Assembly (NCBI RefSeq): GCF_003671495.1
Contig: NZ_RCHN01000018.1
Span: forward strand, 27,772-91,771
DNA length: 64,000 bases
Source of the DNA: Ketobacter sp.
GTDB taxonomy: Bacteria > Pseudomonadota > Gammaproteobacteria > Pseudomonadales > Ketobacteraceae
Direction: 5' to 3'
Shown here piece by piece: positions 38,243-47,249 of this stretch. The stretch's first letter is position 1; every line of letters starts with the position of its first letter. The notes under the pieces were generated by a model. It was not told the DNA's origin. It saw nothing but the letters and a program-made list of their open reading frames with translations, and ran no database searches. A program made the position numbers and the translations under genes.

Positions 38243-40318
38243 TTACAGGGTTTTCAGGTACTCGATCAGGGCGTAGCGCTCCTCATCGGTCAGTACGCTG
38301 GTGAACTCATGTCCTTCGTTGCCGTGGCTGTACATATGGGTGTTCATGATCTTGCGGTTTTCCATATGCGCCGTGGTGATGATGGGCGGGAAGTCCAGGT
38401 TCCAGGTGCCGGTGATGCTGCCATACACCCATTCCATCAACAGTTGGATCCAGGGGGTACGGTAGATGTCCCGGGTGCTGCAGTTATAGCCCGGTGCCAC
38501 CATGGGCGGCAGGCTTTCGCACTGGATACGGTCGTATTTCCAGCCCAGTTTCTCGGTGTCAAAGGCCCGCTCCAGATTGGTGTCAAAGCCCATCACCACA
38601 TTGCCTTCACCTTCAGCACGGGGCGCGGACACCCGGCGCCAGATGGGCCAGCGGTCCTGGGGCTTCAGCACTTCCCACACATTGGGCACAGAGCCGTTGT
38701 GGAAATACGGTGCAGAGGCCCACACCCCGTACAGGGGTTGCGCCAGGTAGCCCACTTCCCGGTCGCCACGGATTTTCTTCTGGCTCTGGGGGCCACAATC
38801 GTTTTCGGTGTCCTTGGTGGCCGGGTAGCCAAAGAAGTTGTTGGCGCCAGTGGTGGTCATGCCTTCGGTGTTGGTGAGCACCCGGCGGCGGTCGGTGCCG
38901 ATAATGTCCAGGGGCACCACGTAACCGGCCATACCTTCCAGGCGCGGATCATCCAGGAAGTCCGGGTCATTCACGTAGCGGGGCGCATAGGCACCGTGAC
39001 AGGCGGCGCAGGAACCGTTGCCCTCCGGTCGTGGAATCGGGTTACGACGCTCCGGGGCCCACAGGTCCAGCTCGTGGAACAGAACCGCACCCTCTTCCGC
39101 CAGCGCGGTGTCCACCGGCAGTGGATAACGGGGGGCTTTCATGGTTTCCACCCACTTGTTCATGTCCGGGCCGTGGGTCCGCATCCACTCCTGGCCCTGT
39201 TCACCCAGGGGGCCGGCGGTGCCGCCGAACAGGCCAAAGAAGGGCGTGTAGAACACAGCGTCCACCCGTGGCGCATCCATGGGGAACAGGCCGTCCACGA
39301 ACTTCAGCGGGCGGTGACCCATGTTCCACCAGTTGGGGGAATCCATGCTGCCGGTGGAACCGGAGGTCAGGATGTTGAAGAAACCACCCAGGGTGGGCAG
39401 ACCGTTGTCCGGGAACAGGAAGGCAATGTTCACTGCGCTGGCGTTGTTGGTGCCGCGGGTCTGGGTCAGGTTCAGGGGGGTGACGCCGGAGGCCAGGTAG
39501 CCCAGGGGCAGCATGTCCCGCAGGAACAGGTTCAAATCCGTGGCGCTGGAGCCACCGAACTGGAAGCCCAGGTCCGGAGCATCAATATTGCTGGTGATTT
39601 CGCCACTGTGGCAACCGTGACAGGTCACACCGATGCGTCCACTCCAGCTGCCGTCATCCTTGCGCAGTTGGGTGAACATCTCTGGCAGTTGGCCGCTGCC
39701 GCCGTTGGTGAGGTTGGGGTCTTCCCCGGGCAGCGGATAGGGATTGCGGCCCACGTCAAAGCCGGAGCCGTAGCGATTGGCCACCAGCTCGTCGAAATTC
39801 GCCGGCCGCGAGCTGAAGCCACCCCAGATTTTCCACAGGTTGTTGTATTGCCCGGCGGTGAAGGTGGAAATACCGCCGGCGGCGGCCAGGTCGTTATAGC
39901 TGTTGCCGGCAAACAGGGCTGCCACCCCTTCACCGCCGGTGTCCATCAGCCGTTCGCCGCGGTAGAAATACTCCCGCAGCTCTCCGCAGGTCTCGGCGTG
40001 AGCGTGTTCCTGCACCGCTTCCGGATCGACATGGCACTCGGCCCAGTAGGCGTTGAAGTGAACGGCTTTGCCTTCATTGACCCCCGGGCGCACCAGGGTG
40101 CGTGGGTCTTCCGGTACCGGAGTGTCGTCGGGTTTGCCGTAGCAGTAATCCCATTCCCACAGACCACCCCGGGTACTGCCCAGCAGGGCATCGGGGTCGT
40201 CGTCATACACAAAGGCGTGAGTTAACTGTGTGCTGGAGAGTGCGCTGCCGAACAGCAGGCAATAGAATGCTTTAGTCAGCACCCTGACAGGTGCGACCGC
40301 TTGGTTGCGTCGTAACAT
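38243..40318 (-). CDS. RoxA-like di-haem cytochrome c (possible oxygenase or peroxidase)
   Basis: A 691-residue exported protein with an N-terminal hydrophobic signal. It has two haem c sites, CHGCH at about residues 233-237 and CAACH at about 437-441. The length, the wide spacing of the two sites, the long segments around them (SPNWWNMGHRPLKF) and the MauG/CcpA-like surroundings resemble the rubber oxygenase RoxA/RoxB family more than ordinary cytochrome c peroxidases of about 330 residues. RoxA-type enzymes cleave polyisoprene double bonds with O2; whether this protein does so is inference. The start has no strong ribosome site. A terminator follows, so it is monocistronic. Confidence 0.7.
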   Translation of the reverse strand: MLRRNQAVAPVRVLTKAFYCLLFGSALSSTQLTHAFVYDDDPDALLGSTRGGLWEWDYCYGKPDDTPVPEDPRTLVRPGVNEGKAVHFNAYWAECHVDPEAVQEHAHAETCGELREYFYRGERLMDTGGEGVAALFAGNSYNDLAAAGGISTFTAGQYNNLWKIWGGFSSRPANFDELVANRYGSGFDVGRNPYPLPGEDPNLTNGGSGQLPEMFTQLRKDDGSWSGRIGVTCHGCHSGEITSNIDAPDLGFQFGGSSATDLNLFLRDMLPLGYLASGVTPLNLTQTRGTNNASAVNIAFLFPDNGLPTLGGFFNILTSGSTGSMDSPNWWNMGHRPLKFVDGLFPMDAPRVDAVFYTPFFGLFGGTAGPLGEQGQEWMRTHGPDMNKWVETMKAPRYPLPVDTALAEEGAVLFHELDLWAPERRNPIPRPEGNGSCAACHGAYAPRYVNDPDFLDDPRLEGMAGYVVPLDIIGTDRRRVLTNTEGMTTTGANNFFGYPATKDTENDCGPQSQKKIRGDREVGYLAQPLYGVWASAPYFHNGSVPNVWEVLKPQDRWPIWRRVSAPRAEGEGNVVMGFDTNLERAFDTEKLGWKYDRIQCESLPPMVAPGYNCSTRDIYRTPWIQLLMEWVYGSITGTWNLDFPPIITTAHMENRKIMNTHMYSHGNEGHEFTSVLTDEERYALIEYLKTL

Positions 40319-40595
40319 GTTTTATATACCCGTTTTGTACTTGTTATTGATACTGCTTGTTCCTTGAGCTCCAAAAAGGTAGCAGCAGAAAATGGATACA
40401 TCAAGACATTATTCGTATTTTGTCTCAGAGGGGTCTGCTTATACTGTTTTGATAGTCATGTTGATAGATTGATCAAAATGATGGCTTTATCAGCAGGGCT
40501 CGTTTAAACAGCGGGAAATGCGTTAGAGTAAACCTTGTACGCTGTAATTTAATCCCCATGTACCTTGTCTCATCAGAGCGGAAAAAGTTGTTGAT

Positions 40596-42632
40596 ATGAA
40601 TCCATTGCTAGCGCCAAAAGAATTACCCGATTTCAGCCAGATCAAACCGCAGGACATAGAACCGGCCCTGTCCCAGATCATTGCGGACAACTACACACTG
40701 ATCGACGAGATCGTGGCCCATGTGCAGCAACACGATGTAACCCTTGAGAATTTTCTGCTGCCGTTTGAGGAGCTGAACGATACCCTGGGCAAGATGTGGT
40801 CGCCGGTGGGCCATCTTAACAGCGTCATGAACAACGAGGCGCTGCGCAATGCCTATAACGCCTGCCTGCCCAAGCTGTCGGAATATTCCACCAAACTGGG
40901 ACAGCACAAAGGCTTGTACCAGGCCTACAAAGCGTTGAAAGATTCACCGCAGTTTGCCGACTTCACCGTGGCGCAGAAAAAAGTCATCGACAATGCGTTA
41001 CGGGATTTCCATTTGTCCGGTATCGACCTGCCGCCGGAACAGCAAAAGCGCTATGGCGAAATCAGCAAACGCTTGTCGGAGCTCACCAGCAAATTTGCCG
41101 AAAACGTGCTGGACTGCACCAATGCCTTCAGCCGCCACATCACCGATGTGAATGAGCTCAGCGGCCTGCCGGAAACCCAGTTGCACGGGGCCGAACTGGC
41201 AGCCAAAGCGAAACAGTTGGAAGGTTATCTGCTGACCCTGGATATTCCGGTGTATCTGGCGGTGATGACCTATTGCGACAATCGCGCGTTGCGCCGCGAA
41301 TTCTACGAAGCCTACAACACCAAGGCATCGGATCAGGGCCCGTTTGCCGGGCAATGGGACAACAATCCCCTGATGCAGGAAATCCTGGCCCTGCGTCATG
41401 AGTTGGCGCAACTCTTGGGCTTCAACAATTATGCAGAACGCTCCATCGCCACCAAAATGACCGAGACCACCGACCAGGTGATGACCTTCCTGTACGACCT
41501 GGCGGACAAATCCCTGCCGGTGGCCAGGCAGGAGTTCGAGGAGCTGAAACAGTTTGCGGCGGAACGTTGCGGCCTGAGTGATCTGCAATCCTGGGATGTC
41601 AGCTACGTCAGTGAAAAACTCAAGCAGGAACGTTATGCCATTTCCCAGGAGGAACTGCGTCCCTGGTTCCCCCTGGAGAAAGTGTTGAGTGGCTTGTTCG
41701 AAGTGGCCACCCGATTGTTCGGGGTCACCTTCAAGCCGGAAACCAACGTTGACCTGTATCATCCGGACGTGCGTTTTTATCGGGTGTTCAAGGGTGAAGA
41801 GGCCATCGCCGGTTTCTATCTGGACCTGTATGCCCGCGCCAACAAGCGGGGCGGCGCCTGGATGGACGTGTGTCGCTCCCGCCGCAAAACTCTGGCCGGC
41901 GGTCTGCAAAAACCCGTGGCCTACCTGACCTGCAATTTCAATGGTCCCGTGGGCAACAAGCCGGCGCTGCTCACCCACAACGAGGTCACCACCCTGTTCC
42001 ACGAGTTCGGCCACGGCCTGCACCACATGCTGACCCAGGTGGAGGAGGATGCCGTGTCCGGCATTGCCGGGGTGGCCTGGGATGCAGTGGAGCTGCCCAG
42101 CCAGTTCATGGAAAACTGGTGCTGGGAAAAAGACGCCATTCCCCTCATGTCCGGCCATTACGAAACCGGCGAACCTCTGCCGGAGGCCATGCTGGAAAAA
42201 ATGCTGGCGGCGAAAAATTTCCAATCCGCCATGATGATGGTGCGGCAATTGGAATTCTCGATTTTCGATTTCCGCATCCACATGGAATACCAGCCGGGCA
42301 TGAACATTCACAGCGTGCTGGAAGATGTACGCCAGCGGGTGGCGGTGATGACTCCACCGGCGTTCAACCGGTTTGAGTGCAGCTTCAGCCACATTTTTGC
42401 CGGTGGTTATGCGGCGGGGTACTACAGTTATAAATGGGCAGAAGTGTTGTCCGCTGATGCCTTCTCCCGGTTTGAGGAGGAAGGGATTTTCAACCCGCAG
42501 GCGGGCCGGGATTTCCGCGAGTGTATTCTGGAAAAAGGCGGCTCCGAAGAGCCCATGGAATTGTTCAGACGCTTCCGTGGCCGGGAACCCAAAGTGGATG
42601 CGCTGTTGCGCCACAGCGGTCTGGCAGCATGA
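40596..42632 (+). CDS. prlC: PrlC, oligopeptidase A
   Basis: A 678-residue M3 metallopeptidase that degrades short peptides in the cytoplasm, including cleaved signal peptides. The zinc motif HEFGH is at residues 469-473 in TTLFHEFGHGLHHML. Other family blocks are GGAWMDVC, CNFNGPVGNKPALLTH and GYAAGYYSYKWAEVLSADAF. Length fits OpdA (about 680). It overlaps the next gene by four bases (ATGA). The 277-base AT-rich gap before it holds no other gene. Confidence 0.96.
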   Translation: MNPLLAPKELPDFSQIKPQDIEPALSQIIADNYTLIDEIVAHVQQHDVTLENFLLPFEELNDTLGKMWSPVGHLNSVMNNEALRNAYNACLPKLSEYSTKLGQHKGLYQAYKALKDSPQFADFTVAQKKVIDNALRDFHLSGIDLPPEQQKRYGEISKRLSELTSKFAENVLDCTNAFSRHITDVNELSGLPETQLHGAELAAKAKQLEGYLLTLDIPVYLAVMTYCDNRALRREFYEAYNTKASDQGPFAGQWDNNPLMQEILALRHELAQLLGFNNYAERSIATKMTETTDQVMTFLYDLADKSLPVARQEFEELKQFAAERCGLSDLQSWDVSYVSEKLKQERYAISQEELRPWFPLEKVLSGLFEVATRLFGVTFKPETNVDLYHPDVRFYRVFKGEEAIAGFYLDLYARANKRGGAWMDVCRSRRKTLAGGLQKPVAYLTCNFNGPVGNKPALLTHNEVTTLFHEFGHGLHHMLTQVEEDAVSGIAGVAWDAVELPSQFMENWCWEKDAIPLMSGHYETGEPLPEAMLEKMLAAKNFQSAMMMVRQLEFSIFDFRIHMEYQPGMNIHSVLEDVRQRVAVMTPPAFNRFECSFSHIFAGGYAAGYYSYKWAEVLSADAFSRFEEEGIFNPQAGRDFRECILEKGGSEEPMELFRRFRGREPKVDALLRHSGLAA

Positions 42633-42823
42633 GAAAAATGTTTATTGCGGGGGCCAAGTGCCCCCAGTGTGAAAAGGAAGACAAGATTTTTGTCTACCGC
42701 AAAGACGGAGAGGACCTGGCGGAATGCAACGCCTGTGGTTACATCAGCGTGCGGCCGAAAGAGGTGGAGCCCATGCCGGAGACACCCCCGGCGGTGGACG
42801 GGGTCGTACGCATCATCAAATAG
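42629..42823 (+). CDS. YheV-type putative zinc-ribbon protein
   Basis: A 64-residue protein with a four-cysteine ribbon: KCPQC at 10-14 and ECNACGYI near 34-41, as in the YheV family of putative metal-binding proteins, whose role is not established. The ATG overlaps the prlC stop (ATGA), so it is translationally coupled to prlC, an arrangement also seen in Pseudomonas. Confidence 0.88.
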   Translation: MRKMFIAGAKCPQCEKEDKIFVYRKDGEDLAECNACGYISVRPKEVEPMPETPPAVDGVVRIIK

Positions 42824-42846
42824 TCTGTTCGCTACAGCAGCTGCTG

Positions 42847-43647
42847 TTGAGCCTGCTGCTGACGCTGCTGTGGCCGCTGACGGCCCTGGCGGCGCCGGTG
42901 CAGGCCCGGCATGTGGTGGTGGACCTGCTGACCGAGACCAGCACGGTCACCGCCGGTGAGCCCCTCTGGGTGCTGCTGACGTTCGCACCGGAACCGCACT
43001 GGCATACCTACTGGAAAAACCCCGGCGATTCCGGGTTGGCCCCCAAGCTGAACTGGCAACTGCCCCCCGGCTGGCAGGCCCGTGAGCCCCTCTTTCCCAC
43101 CCCGGCGGCCATCCCCTACGGCAAGCAGATCAATTACGGCTACGAAGGTGAGAGCGGGCTGCTGGTGGAATTGGTGCCGCCCCTGGTGATGCAGGAAGAA
43201 AACGTCGCACTGACCCTGGATGCCCGCTGGCTGGTGTGCGCCGATGCCTGTGTGCCGGGGCAGGCGGAGTTCAAGCTGGAGCTGCCGGTCACCCGCTTTG
43301 CCGCCCCCAACCCCCGCCACAAGTCCCGCTTTGCCCAGGCCCGCTTCAGTTTGCCGTTGAAGTCGGATATCGCCGGTACCTACCGGGTGCAGGGGGAGCA
43401 GATAGTGGTGGATCTGCCGGCCCGCACCCTGCCCCGCAGCGTGTCCCGGGTGTTCATTGCCCCGGGCCAGATTGCCGAGGCGGAACTTGCTCCGGATCTG
43501 ACGTTCAAAGAGGATCGATTGCTGATTCGCCTCAACCGGCACAGCTATTTTTCCAAGGCCCCGCCCCAGATTGAGGTGGTGCTGGAACTGGCCGGCCAGG
43601 GTTGGTCAGTGCCCGCCAGGCTGCAACCGCAGGGAGAAAGCCAATGA
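42847..43647 (+). CDS. stand-alone DsbD alpha-like (DsbD-N) periplasmic protein
   Basis: An exported protein of about 266 residues (signal LLLTLLWPLTALA) resembling the N-terminal alpha domain of DsbD/ScsB: HWHTYWKNPGDSGLAPKLNW, INYGYEGESGLLVEL and WLVCADACVPGQAEF with two cysteines. The transmembrane beta domain and thioredoxin-like gamma domain of full DsbD are absent. The start is unsure: the first ATG in frame (42724) overlaps the YheV-like gene by 100 bases, so I used the TTG at 42847. Its stop overlaps the next start (ATGA), linking it to the redoxin. It may receive or pass electrons in periplasmic thiol exchange. Confidence 0.75.
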   Translation: MSLLLTLLWPLTALAAPVQARHVVVDLLTETSTVTAGEPLWVLLTFAPEPHWHTYWKNPGDSGLAPKLNWQLPPGWQAREPLFPTPAAIPYGKQINYGYEGESGLLVELVPPLVMQEENVALTLDARWLVCADACVPGQAEFKLELPVTRFAAPNPRHKSRFAQARFSLPLKSDIAGTYRVQGEQIVVDLPARTLPRSVSRVFIAPGQIAEAELAPDLTFKEDRLLIRLNRHSYFSKAPPQIEVVLELAGQGWSVPARLQPQGESQ

Positions 43648-44249
43648 ACCGACTGCTACGAGTGTTACTGGGAATGGTGTGTGTGTTCAGCGTCGGGCTG
43701 ACTCAGGCCGCCCCCAAACCCGGCGCCATGGCGCCGGACTTTACCGCCACCGACACCCAGGGCAACACCGTGACCCTGTCCAGGTTGCAGGGCCAGTACG
43801 TGGTGCTGGAATGGACCAACCACCTGTGCCCCTTTGTGCAGAAACACTATGGCAGTGGCAACATGCAGGCCCTGCAGAAAACCTACACTGACAAGGGCTA
43901 TCACTGGTATTCCATCGTGTCGTCGGCCCCGGGCAAGCAGGGCAATATTGATGCGGCCAAGGCCAATGAACTCACCACCAGCCGGGGGGCGGCGCCCAGC
44001 GGGGTGATCCTCGACCCCAGCGGCGCCATTGGCAAACTCTACGATGCCCGCACCACGCCCCATATGTTCATCATCGACCCCAGCGGCAAGCTGGTGTACA
44101 TGGGGGGAATCGACAGCATCCCCAGCGCCGACAAAGCGGATCTGGCCGCCGCCACCAACTATGTGAAAGCGGCCTTTACTGAGCTGGAAGCCGGCAAGCC
44201 GGTGTCCACGCCGGTGAGCGCGCCGTATGGATGCAGCGTCAAATACTGA
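43644..44249 (+). CDS. exported thioredoxin-fold redoxin (AhpC/TSA-like)
   Basis: A 201-residue protein with signal peptide (MNRLLRVLLGMVCVFSVGLTQA). The redoxin fold is shown by PGAMAPDFTATDTQGNTVTL, NHLCPFVQKHY and TPHMFIIDPSGKLVYMGGID. At the active site there is one cysteine (CPFV) rather than CxxC, so it acts more like a peroxiredoxin or a one-cysteine reductase; a C-terminal YGCSVKY provides a second cysteine. It is coupled by ATGA overlap to the DsbD-alpha-like gene. Confidence 0.85.
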   Translation: MNRLLRVLLGMVCVFSVGLTQAAPKPGAMAPDFTATDTQGNTVTLSRLQGQYVVLEWTNHLCPFVQKHYGSGNMQALQKTYTDKGYHWYSIVSSAPGKQGNIDAAKANELTTSRGAAPSGVILDPSGAIGKLYDARTTPHMFIIDPSGKLVYMGGIDSIPSADKADLAAATNYVKAAFTELEAGKPVSTPVSAPYGCSVKY

Positions 44250-44257
44250 GGCAGTGA

Positions 44258-44950
44258 TTACAGCTTTTTGGTGACGGTCATGTAATAGACCTCGCCATCG
44301 ATGTCGAAATCCCCCAGGGTTTTGCCCATGTCCAGGTCCGCCTGCATATGGCGCACGCTGGCCCCCACCCAGTAATTGTTGGGGAGGCGGAATTCGAACC
44401 CGGCCCGGGCATAACCACCGATAGTGAAGTCCGAGTGGTAATCATCCACGTCGATGACAATCGAGCTGCCACTCAAGGGTTGTGGCTCGTCGGGCTGGGC
44501 ATCGTCGATCTTGGTGGTGGCGAACAGGAACAGCGGGCCGGCACCTACATAGAAGCGCAGTGAATCCATGGGCTTGAAGCTGCCGTACAGGCCCATGAAG
44601 GTCTCGATGGCCCAGAAACTGTTGTCCACTTTGATGCGGACCGTCGTACCGCTGCCACCACTGCTGGCGTAAAAGGAGGTGCTGCGGTTGTACCAGGAAA
44701 AGAACCCACCCCCTTCCCAACCGTAGCCAATCACATCGTCTTTCCAGATCACCTGGGCCGCCGCCCCCAGATAGGGAATGCTGTCGGGGATCTCCCCTTC
44801 GTACACGTCATCGTCGGTGGTGATGGTGACGTTGTTGTCGTTGAGCTTCAGCTCGCCGAACATCACCTGGCCATATAAAGGATCTTTGACCCCGGCGGCA
44901 ACGCTGAAGGTGGGCACCAGCAGGGCCAGGGCGGTTAATGAACGTCTCAT
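44258..44950 (-). CDS. small outer-membrane beta-barrel protein
   Basis: A 230-residue exported protein with signal peptide ending FSVAA and alternating polar/nonpolar strands (YLGAAAQVIW, GYGWEGGGFFSWYN, LRFYVGAGPLFLFAT, IGGYARAGFEFRL) as in small barrel proteins. It ends YYMTVTKKL, without a C-terminal aromatic, so barrel insertion is not certain. I do not recognise the exact family. Its ATG overlaps the stop of the glutamate-synthase-like gene by four bases, so it is the last gene of the znuC operon. Confidence 0.65.
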   Translation of the reverse strand: MRRSLTALALLVPTFSVAAGVKDPLYGQVMFGELKLNDNNVTITTDDDVYEGEIPDSIPYLGAAAQVIWKDDVIGYGWEGGGFFSWYNRSTSFYASSGGSGTTVRIKVDNSFWAIETFMGLYGSFKPMDSLRFYVGAGPLFLFATTKIDDAQPDEPQPLSGSSIVIDVDDYHSDFTIGGYARAGFEFRLPNNYWVGASVRHMQADLDMGKTLGDFDIDGEVYYMTVTKKL

Positions 44951-46455
44951 AAGTGCTCCCGTTGATACAGTTGGTCCAGGCTCAGGGAATGACCGTTCTC
45001 CATCACCCGGCGGGCGTGGTGGCGGCGTAACAGTCTGGGTTCAGCCACGCCGCAGGAATGCGCGATGACTTCCACCTCGTGTTGCAGGTTGTGATGATAA
45101 TGGTAAACCCGCACGGATTTGTCGGTGGGGTCCAGCCCTTTCTGCAGGCGCGGATCGTGGGTGGTGACGCCGGTGGGGCAGGTGTTCTTATTGCACTGCA
45201 GGGCCTGGATGCAACCCAGGGAGAACATGAAGCCACGGGCGCTCACCACAAAATCCGCCCCCACGCAGATGGCAGTGGCCACGGCACTGGGGGTGATCAG
45301 TTTGCCGGAGCAGACCACGCGGATGCGTTCCCGCAGGCCATGGGCCACCAGTTTATCCACCAGGATCGGCAGGGATTCGCGGATCGGCAGGCCCACATCG
45401 TCGATCAGGGACATGGGGGCGGCCCCGGTGCCGCCGTCGGCGCTGTCCAGGGTGACAAAGTCCGGCGCGGAATCCAGGCCCCGGCGCCCGATGGCCCCGA
45501 ACAGCTCGTCCAGCCACTCCGGGCTGCCCAACACGAATTTGATGCCGGTGGGCTTGCCGGTGGTGGTGCGCACCTGGGCCACCATATCCAGCAGGTCGTC
45601 GGCGCAGGTGATCTCCGGATGGCGGTTGGGGCTGATGGAAGCCTGGCCCTCGGGGATACCGCGGATGGCGGCGATCTCGGCAGAGACCTTGGCGGCGGGC
45701 AGAATGCCGCCCTTGCCCGGCTTGGCCCCCTGGCTCAGTTTGATCTCGAACATGCGCACGTTGTCGTGGCTGGCGATCTGGCGCAGCTTCTCGGGGCTCA
45801 GCCTGCCTTCCGCATCCCGCACCCCGTATTTGGCGGTGCCGATCTGGAACACGATGTCGCAGCCGCCCTCCAAATGCCAGGGCGACAAGCCGCCCTCGCC
45901 GGTGTTCATCCAGCAGCCGGCCATCTTGGCGCCGCGGGACAGGGCCTGCACTGCCGGCTTGGACAAAGCTCCGTAGCTCATGCCTGAAATGTTGATGATG
46001 GAGCGGGCGTTGAAGGGGTGTGGGCAGTCGGGCCCGATCACCAGGGGGGCGGTTTCAGCGGCGTCCTGTTCCAGGGTGGGATAAGCGGTGTTCACAAAGA
46101 TAATCGAGCCGGGCTTGCTCAAGTCCTTGGTGGAACCGAAGGCCACCGTGCTGTCGATGTTTTTGGCGGCCCGGTACACCCAGGAGCGTTGCGCGCGGTT
46201 AAAGGGCAGCTCCTCCCGATCCATGGCGAAGAAATACTGGCGGAAGAATTCGCCGACGTGCTCAAACAGGTAACGAAACCGGCCGATCACCGGATAGTTG
46301 CGCCGTATGGCCTGCTGGGTCTGGTTGCGGTCGATGACGTACATCACCAGCACCACCACCGCCAGGGTGCCGACGGTAAAAATAAAGAACGCCGCCATCA
46401 GTTCCAGGGCGGTGAACAACAGGCTGCTGATGCCTTCGGGTAACAGACTGCTCAT
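44947..46455 (-). CDS. FMN-binding glutamate synthase-family protein, membrane-anchored
   Basis: A 502-residue protein with two N-terminal hydrophobic segments (about 10-45) and a glutamate synthase-type FMN barrel. TLDSADGGTGAAP is the FMN/phosphate region and GCIQALQCNKNTCPTG has the three-cysteine pattern of the [3Fe-4S] cluster. The amidotransferase domain of full GltB is missing. Members of this family are poorly characterised; the reaction is unknown. The start at 46455 (MSSLLPEGIS) lies two bases after the znuB stop, so a role linked to zinc uptake or envelope redox is suggested only by position. Confidence 0.85.
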   Translation of the reverse strand: MSSLLPEGISSLLFTALELMAAFFIFTVGTLAVVVLVMYVIDRNQTQQAIRRNYPVIGRFRYLFEHVGEFFRQYFFAMDREELPFNRAQRSWVYRAAKNIDSTVAFGSTKDLSKPGSIIFVNTAYPTLEQDAAETAPLVIGPDCPHPFNARSIINISGMSYGALSKPAVQALSRGAKMAGCWMNTGEGGLSPWHLEGGCDIVFQIGTAKYGVRDAEGRLSPEKLRQIASHDNVRMFEIKLSQGAKPGKGGILPAAKVSAEIAAIRGIPEGQASISPNRHPEITCADDLLDMVAQVRTTTGKPTGIKFVLGSPEWLDELFGAIGRRGLDSAPDFVTLDSADGGTGAAPMSLIDDVGLPIRESLPILVDKLVAHGLRERIRVVCSGKLITPSAVATAICVGADFVVSARGFMFSLGCIQALQCNKNTCPTGVTTHDPRLQKGLDPTDKSVRVYHYHHNLQHEVEVIAHSCGVAEPRLLRRHHARRVMENGHSLSLDQLYQREHL

Positions 46456-46457
46456 GG

Positions 46458-47249
46458 TTATGCATCCTTTCTGCGGGCAAAGCTGAAGATAAACAGGAAC
46501 GCCAGGCTGGCGCACAACACAATGCTGGGGCCGGCGGGGGTGTCTGCCTGCCAGGACAGGGTGAGCCCGCACACCACGGACCCCATTCCCACCAGGCTGG
46601 CCACCAGGGCCATCTGTTCCGGGGTGCTGGCCAGCTTGCGGGCGGCGGCAGCGGGAATGATGAGCATGGCAGTGATCAGCAGAGCCCCCACCACTTTCAT
46701 GCCGATGGCCACCACACTGGCCAGCAGCAGCATGAACAACAGGCGGATGCGGCCCACCGGGATACCCTCGGCCTGGGCCAGTTCCTGATTGATGGCGATG
46801 TTCAGCAACGGCGTCCAGATAAAATACAGGGTTATGCCGATCACCACCACCAGTCCCAGCACCCAGGCCAGATCGCCAAAGCCGGTGGCCAGCAGATCAC
46901 CGAACAGCAATCCCAGCAGATCCAGGCGCACGGTTTCCATCAGGCTCACCAACACCAGCCCCAGGGCCAGGGTGCCGTGGGCCATGATGCCCAGCAGGGT
47001 GTCGCTGGCAATAAAACGTTGCCCCTGCAGCACGGTCAGGGCCAGGGCGATGCTGCTGCTCACCGCGATGACACCCAGGGACAGGTGCAGATCGAACAGA
47101 AAGCCCAGGGCGATGCCCAGCAGGGCGCTGTGGGCCAGGGTGTCACCGAAATAGGCCATGCGGCTCCACACCACAAAGCAACCCAGGGGGCCGGCAATGG
47201 CCGCCAGCGACAACCCCACCAGCAGGGCCGGCAGAATCAGCTCAATCAT
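46458..47249 (-). CDS. znuB: ZnuB, zinc ABC transporter permease
   Basis: A 263-residue permease with about eight membrane helices of the ABC-3 family: AAIAGPLGCFVVWSRMAYFGDTLAHSALLGIALG is the family hallmark region near the N-terminus (MIELILPALLVG start). It overlaps the znuC stop by eight bases. The ATG at 47249 was preferred to a 49-codon longer reading that lies inside znuC. Confidence 0.94.
   Translation of the reverse strand: MIELILPALLVGLSLAAIAGPLGCFVVWSRMAYFGDTLAHSALLGIALGFLFDLHLSLGVIAVSSSIALALTVLQGQRFIASDTLLGIMAHGTLALGLVLVSLMETVRLDLLGLLFGDLLATGFGDLAWVLGLVVVIGITLYFIWTPLLNIAINQELAQAEGIPVGRIRLLFMLLLASVVAIGMKVVGALLITAMLIIPAAAARKLASTPEQMALVASLVGMGSVVCGLTLSWQADTPAGPSIVLCASLAFLFIFSFARRKDA

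Noticed and set aside
38309..40225. 638-codon plus-strand open frame
   Set aside because: Antisense to the di-haem cytochrome gene, whose two CxxCH motifs are convincing.
40998..42614. 538-codon minus-strand open frame
   Set aside because: Antisense shadow of prlC, whose HEFGH motif and length are canonical.
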